From assembly GCA_021811925.1 (NCBI GenBank), contig JAKAPY010000019.1:1-16631 (forward strand): a stretch of DNA of 16,631 bases, given 5' to 3'. Below, piece after piece: positions 13,401-16,631 of this stretch. Under the pieces are notes generated by a model. That model did no database searches. It had not been told where the DNA came from and saw nothing but the letters and a program-made list of their open reading frames with translations. Source of the DNA: Thermoplasmata archaeon. GTDB taxonomy: Archaea; Thermoplasmatota; Thermoplasmata; Sysuiplasmatales; Sysuiplasmataceae. The position numbers and the translations under genes were made by a program. Within the stretch, counting starts at the first letter, position 1; each line of letters begins with the position of its first letter.

Positions 13401-15995
13401 GTCAATGATTCCAACTCGAATCCTACTTCGCCGTTCACAATCCCTGCAGAGCTAAACCTCTCTTCGAATGTCATTGTAACGCAGAGCGGTTACCTCGCAT
13501 TGGTCAATGGCGGACTGAATTTCATTGAGACCTACGGCGGGCAGTATTCCTTCCTTGTCAACCAGACAGGCAGGCTGCTGATAGAGAATTCAAACATCAC
13601 ATCCACACAGCAGCTCAACCTGTATGTATACGGCAGCTCGAAGCTCATAATAGTGAACTCGGTGATCGGTGCAAATGTCAACATAATACTTGGCGGAGGC
13701 TCCGTTGCCTGGATAAACTCGAGCAGGGTTGAGGGCACAGTGTCCACGGCCGCGTTCTCCTCCTCTGCTCTGAACACATACAACGCAACATACTCAAACC
13801 AGCTGACCGTTGGTTACAACGAGATAGCCAGGCTGTACAACGTGTCGGTTCCGTATGTCGCCCAGCAGTCAAACGCAGTCATTTACATCTACAGGTGGCT
13901 GACAGTAACAGCGTACGGACCTTCAGTGACAACAATCTCCGGAGCAGTTGTCACTCTTGACACATTCTCGAATCTGACAAGTCCGTATGGCGGCCTGTAT
14001 GCCAGGGTCACGACCAACTCTGCAGGTGTTGCAGTGTTTGCAGCCCTCTCTGACAAGATGGTCTCCGGCACAGATATTTACACCGGCAACTACGTCGCGA
14101 ACACATCCTATAACGACGCCGGCACCTGGTATGCGCCGGAGGTTACGGTCTCGCTTGCGCATTACACTGCTCCTCTCCTTCAGATAAACAGCTACATCAG
14201 CGCCCACCTCATCATCAGGCTGCCAGACCTTGTTCTCACTTCAAGCGACCTGGTGTTTTCCACGAACCCTGTCGTCGAAGCGTCACAGGTGACGGTAGAT
14301 GCGATAGTTTACAACCTCGGCTACGGCTCGGTGCACAACAACTTCACAGTAACATTCTATCTGCCGGGCTCATCGCCTGTGAACGTAACCACGAGCCTGC
14401 TTGTTCCTCTGGCTGTCAGCAGCGCTGTTCCGGTCGCCGCCACATGGACTGTGCCGATGTCATACGGAAACATGACCGTGAGCGCGGCCGTCAACCTGAA
14501 CAGGAACGTAACGGAGATAAGCTACGGCAACAACTTCGCTTCAACCTTTGTTGATGTGCTGAGCCTGCCGGATCTGTCACCGGTGAGAATGAACGCTACC
14601 GGCAGTTTCCAGGAGTTCAGCAACGTTACGTTCAATGTCGTCATCGGCAACACCGGACAGACGGCGGCCAGCAATGTCCCCGTGCAGATACTGGACGGCA
14701 ATTCGACCAAGAACCTGACACACCCGATAGCCAACGGCACAATGCCCTACATTGGTGCAAACGCCAAAGCGGTTATAAGCATAATATGGACAGTCCCGCA
14801 GCTCCCTGCCGGTGTCACCTCGGAGCATCTGTACTTCGCCGCTGTTGTCAATCCAAACCAGACTGTCAAGGAGTCGAATTACACTCAGAGCACCACTGCG
14901 CAGGCTATACAGCTCAACATAACACGCGCACAGGTCACCGCATCTGTCTACCTGTCTCAGACTTCACTCACAGCCGGGTCATACATCTCCGTCACTGTCA
15001 GCGTGGTTTCGAAGGTGACTGGAAAGCCGATGGCCGATTACCCGCTCACCGTCACGCTTTACAACCTCAGGGGCATACCGCAGACCAGCGTCAACTACCA
15101 GTTCACCACCGGTGCTAACGGCGTGGCCACCGAAAAGATATCAATACCCTCGTCGGAGTCTCAAGGCTCGTACCACTTTGTCGTCTTCTCTGAGGGACAG
15201 TTCGTCAGCTCATCCCAGTCGTTCAATGTTCTTTCGAATGGAACCGGAACAGGCATACCGCTGCTCTACTGGCTGCTCATACTCGTTGTCGCAGTAGGCG
15301 CTTTCGCAGGCTTCTCAGCTTACCTCTACAGATACGGGCTTGCGAGGGTTGTCGAGTGTGGAAACTGTGGTGCCTTCATACCGGAGACATCAAAGAAGTG
15401 CCCCTACTGTAGCGTCGAATTCGAGCCCGGCACTGCAAAGTGCAGCAACTGCAGTTCCTGGATTCCAGCCTCCTCAAAGGAGTGCCCGATTTGTGGCGTC
15501 AAGTTCGCCGATGAGGGCGAGAGCGACAGGGAAGAGGACACCACTGCGGAACTGAGGAAGCAGTATTCCGTCTTCGCGGACAAGTTCAAGGCGCAGGCGA
15601 AGGTAGAGCTTGGCAACAAGTACACGGACAAGGCATTCCTCTCCTGGTGGAAGAGACAGCCAACATACACCACATTTGAAGACTGGCTTTCGAAGCAGCA
15701 GGACGCAAGGAAGGCTAAAATGATCACATGCCCTGTCTGCGGCGAGCCAAACACTGCCTCGTCAAAGGAATGCATGAAGTGCGGTTCTCAGCTGTCACAG
15801 GCGGAAGCACAGAAGAAGGATGACCAGCCGCCAAGGCCCCCGGGTCAGCCGGAAGGCAAGGCGCCTCCGCAGGAGCCCAGGAAGGTAGTTGTTCCAAAGC
15901 GTGTAATCAGGAAGATAGAAGACAGGCCCCAGCAGCAGCCGCCCCCCGACAACTCCGGAAACAAAACAGGCGAGGATGGAAGCAACGCTCAGTAG
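10425..15995 (+). CDS. Giant membrane-anchored CARDB surface protein with cytoplasmic zinc ribbons
   Basis: 1856 residues. A Sec-type signal peptide (hydrophobic core about 11-28) is followed by a 1580-residue ectodomain with no cysteine and about 50 N-x-S/T sequons by hand count. Domains in order: beta-helix-like repeats (about 47-180), an unrecognised region, a beta module opening with YLYRF (615) and containing TGNY (713), CARDB-like domains (about 761-868 and 870-985), a second beta-helix-like stretch (986-1110), a second module opening with YIYRW (1154) and containing TGNY (1220), two CARDB domains (1266-1380 and 1381-1498), and an Ig-like domain (about 1500-1605). One membrane helix (1611-1634) is followed by zinc ribbons at C1645-C1662, C1673-C1690 and C1769-C1786, a Trp-containing helical insert (about 1697-1766) and a Pro/Gln-rich end. 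CARDB domains often mediate adhesion. Role unknown; adhesin or envelope component is likely. The last 7 bp overlap the SDR gene. Confidence 0.88.
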   Translation: MKKTSENRGRFAGLLIVLLFVATALAGAMNAGVQPVHSPSAAPAATTISGDITVGTGYSLTTWTLSGGSQILEGNLTVASGGVVTLSNESLIFDEFSAVNSLAGYESAPIYHITVQDGGKLVMYHSTITTNIYRLNAIPVLGIIVQDNGTFNVFDGSSLVFPGQLVVSSASMNIVDSSVSGFPASSFSSNYINETVFPVGIFDNPPVVSMFGANVLVERSSIAIYQNNTTGTQANPANVFHETYPFAADSGSKNNVLYRLEGTPTAVNTAAPLPDTTKFQNIANLSAYDSENYVIQANQVMAVTGFNTAGVSSPLVSASLHISYQMQGTGGAVLHWTYGNDSVPAVNITLPATSSNANVSGALPAGLTVNDLSRGLAWLNATATTGTILVNKLWVEFTFSSAAYKNVTVGGSSSFTAIDSFIGANFNPSPAHHTAVAMTDTGHAYFYNVHIDLSSAAKSTGMYSTALFGEYSTMTAKPLEFGPKNTATAQSLSPVDSNGATYYAIPASGVFQTYGMNVTTDANLNTRLASAIFSISSDTASGAVVYVGEIGQSGLINTGISLSKGIGSTYTVNLYNLGFNSLADISKLVVYIPNGASITDVKNVNVQVQLLPQLYLYRFANVTVYSSQNLPVSGSSVALYYTGSTPNNLTSGSLAGYFVGPGNTYQTLPPASVLSYLGKTASNYNVTNQFGNTLIPLLSDVIDASTYPDSMFTGNYSAVVSYNGSSFGNSISFTPYPIITEQSLVLTVNITIGITLPLPLIQVGRPYVVPSFLYVNQSGTVIFNVTDSGQTGVSSLPINVTDGANGQFVSDYQTNISVGPRSTITVSISWHFTAPGNNTLSVFANQFRTVPESSYAGDTNSTIFYVEPNLPELVILSSGITFNPSPAYSGKSVAITAAVQNFLGRAGAVNVTVGFYYGNPLTGGSLIGKSRVNVSAAGSNTTTISWTPNTIGQVPIYVYIDPFHHVQQYSTAGNINSSVLTVYLSIGGQDLVVNDSNSNPTSPFTIPAELNLSSNVIVTQSGYLALVNGGLNFIETYGGQYSFLVNQTGRLLIENSNITSTQQLNLYVYGSSKLIIVNSVIGANVNIILGGGSVAWINSSRVEGTVSTAAFSSSALNTYNATYSNQLTVGYNEIARLYNVSVPYVAQQSNAVIYIYRWLTVTAYGPSVTTISGAVVTLDTFSNLTSPYGGLYARVTTNSAGVAVFAALSDKMVSGTDIYTGNYVANTSYNDAGTWYAPEVTVSLAHYTAPLLQINSYISAHLIIRLPDLVLTSSDLVFSTNPVVEASQVTVDAIVYNLGYGSVHNNFTVTFYLPGSSPVNVTTSLLVPLAVSSAVPVAATWTVPMSYGNMTVSAAVNLNRNVTEISYGNNFASTFVDVLSLPDLSPVRMNATGSFQEFSNVTFNVVIGNTGQTAASNVPVQILDGNSTKNLTHPIANGTMPYIGANAKAVISIIWTVPQLPAGVTSEHLYFAAVVNPNQTVKESNYTQSTTAQAIQLNITRAQVTASVYLSQTSLTAGSYISVTVSVVSKVTGKPMADYPLTVTLYNLRGIPQTSVNYQFTTGANGVATEKISIPSSESQGSYHFVVFSEGQFVSSSQSFNVLSNGTGTGIPLLYWLLILVVAVGAFAGFSAYLYRYGLARVVECGNCGAFIPETSKKCPYCSVEFEPGTAKCSNCSSWIPASSKECPICGVKFADEGESDREEDTTAELRKQYSVFADKFKAQAKVELGNKYTDKAFLSWWKRQPTYTTFEDWLSKQQDARKAKMITCPVCGEPNTASSKECMKCGSQLSQAEAQKKDDQPPRPPGQPEGKAPPQEPRKVVVPKRVIRKIEDRPQQQPPPDNSGNKTGEDGSNAQ

Positions 15996-16631
15996 GCGCT
16001 CCATCCGCCATCTATACTGACTGCTGTTCCGGTGACAAAGGACGCATCTTCGGATGACAGGTAGACTATCAGCTTTGCGACCTCGACAGCCTTGCCGAAC
16101 CTTCCAAGGGGGTGCAGCGCCTTGTCCTTCTCAACGGCCAGGCTCCTGTCCTCGACCCTGTTGAGCGCCTCCCACATCATCGGCGTCTCAACATCGCCCG
16201 GGCAGACGGCGTTGACCCTTATGCCGTCGCTGGCATAATCCAGAGCCATGGCCTTTGTGAGCTGTATCACACCACCCTTGGATGCGCAGTAGGCCGCCTC
16301 GTTCCTGACGCCCACTATGCCGCTCACGGATGCAACGTTGACAATGCATCCCCTGCTCTCCCTGAGCAAGGGAATCGCAAACCTGCTTGCGGTGTACACA
16401 CCCTTCAGGTTTGTGTTCATTATCCAGTCCCACTCCTCCTCTGTCGTTTGGTCGATCTTCTTTGAAAGGTATACACCAGCGTTGTTTACAAGCACATCGA
16501 GCCCGCCGTGCTTCTTCCTTACGATGTCCATCAGTTTCTCTGTTTCCTGGTAGCTTGCAACATTTCCCTTGAAGAACTCGACATCCCCCTTTCCCTTCAT
16601 CTGGGAGAGCGCCTTCTTTCCCTTTTCCCTG
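15989..16631 (-). CDS. Short-chain dehydrogenase/reductase (SDR), N-terminus cut by window edge
   Basis: The frame is open to the right edge, so the Rossmann glycine motif (TGxxxGIG) is outside the window; about 213 residues are visible. Classical SDR marks: NNAG in DVLVNNAGVYLSKK, the NxxG-type loop, catalytic Ser in NVASVSG exactly 13 residues before the catalytic Tyr of YCASK, the PGDVETPMM loop, and the C-terminal TGTAVSIDGGWSAY. The family reduces or oxidises carbonyl/hydroxyl groups with NAD(P)(H) and is usually tetrameric. The closest general type is the FabG/3-oxoacyl or sugar-alcohol dehydrogenase group, but the substrate cannot be fixed. It is convergent with the surface-protein gene; the two stop codons overlap by 7 bp. 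Confidence 0.93.
   Translation of the reverse strand, partial: REKGKKALSQMKGKGDVEFFKGNVASYQETEKLMDIVRKKHGGLDVLVNNAGVYLSKKIDQTTEEEWDWIMNTNLKGVYTASRFAIPLLRESRGCIVNVASVSGIVGVRNEAAYCASKGGVIQLTKAMALDYASDGIRVNAVCPGDVETPMMWEALNRVEDRSLAVEKDKALHPLGRFGKAVEVAKLIVYLSSEDASFVTGTAVSIDGGWSAY

Noticed and set aside
15841..15995. PGF-CTERM-type sorting signal at the end of the surface protein
   Set aside because: There is no PGF-like motif before the hydrophobic segment, and more than 200 residues with zinc ribbons follow the membrane helix.

Overview
The window looks like chromosomal DNA from a euryarchaeon, most likely of the class Thermoplasmata. The evidence is archaeal TATA-like boxes at plausible distances before several genes, GGAGGTG/GGTG ribosome-binding sites, T-rich terminators, heavy use of AGG (Arg) and ATA (Ile) codons, a KaiC/RAD55-type ATPase, a large CARDB-type surface protein, and a bacterial-type gyrB-gyrA pair, which is typical of this class. 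The placement is an inference. No rRNA, tRNA, CRISPR array or mobile element was found.

Layout, left to right. (1) 2-865: C-terminal part of an OpgH-like family 2 glycosyltransferase, cut by the window edge. (2) 949-1413: a universal stress protein, overlapping tail to tail with (3) 1406-2413 (minus): a zinc-dependent alcohol dehydrogenase. (4) 2501-3409: a tandem-type GNAT acetyltransferase, divergent from the dehydrogenase. (5) 3410-3705: a non-coding stretch with two candidate promoters and small potential hairpins. (6) 3706-5634 and 5645-8287: gyrB and gyrA, a tight two-gene operon. (7) 8424-9125: a single-domain KaiC-like ATPase with its own promoter and a T-rich terminator. (8) 9320-10237: a long coiled-coil protein ending in two duplicated zinc ribbons, with a long, possibly folded leader. 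(9) 10425-15995: an 1856-residue secreted and membrane-anchored protein whose ectodomain shows a two-fold repeated architecture and whose cytoplasmic tail carries three zinc ribbons. (10) 15989-16631 (minus): a short-chain dehydrogenase/reductase, cut by the right edge and overlapping the surface protein tail to tail.

Working together: gyrB and gyrA form DNA gyrase. The dehydrogenase, stress protein, acetyltransferase and SDR look like unlinked housekeeping or accessory functions. The most intriguing block is 8.4-16.0 kb: ATPase, coiled-coil/zinc-ribbon protein and giant surface protein with a zinc-ribbon tail, all on the same strand but each with its own promoter signals. All five ribbons share the spacing CxxC-x10-CxxC, and the coiled-coil protein and the surface protein share a short basic motif near their C-termini. 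A link between cell surface and cytoplasm is a reasonable hypothesis, but the sequence alone does not prove it.
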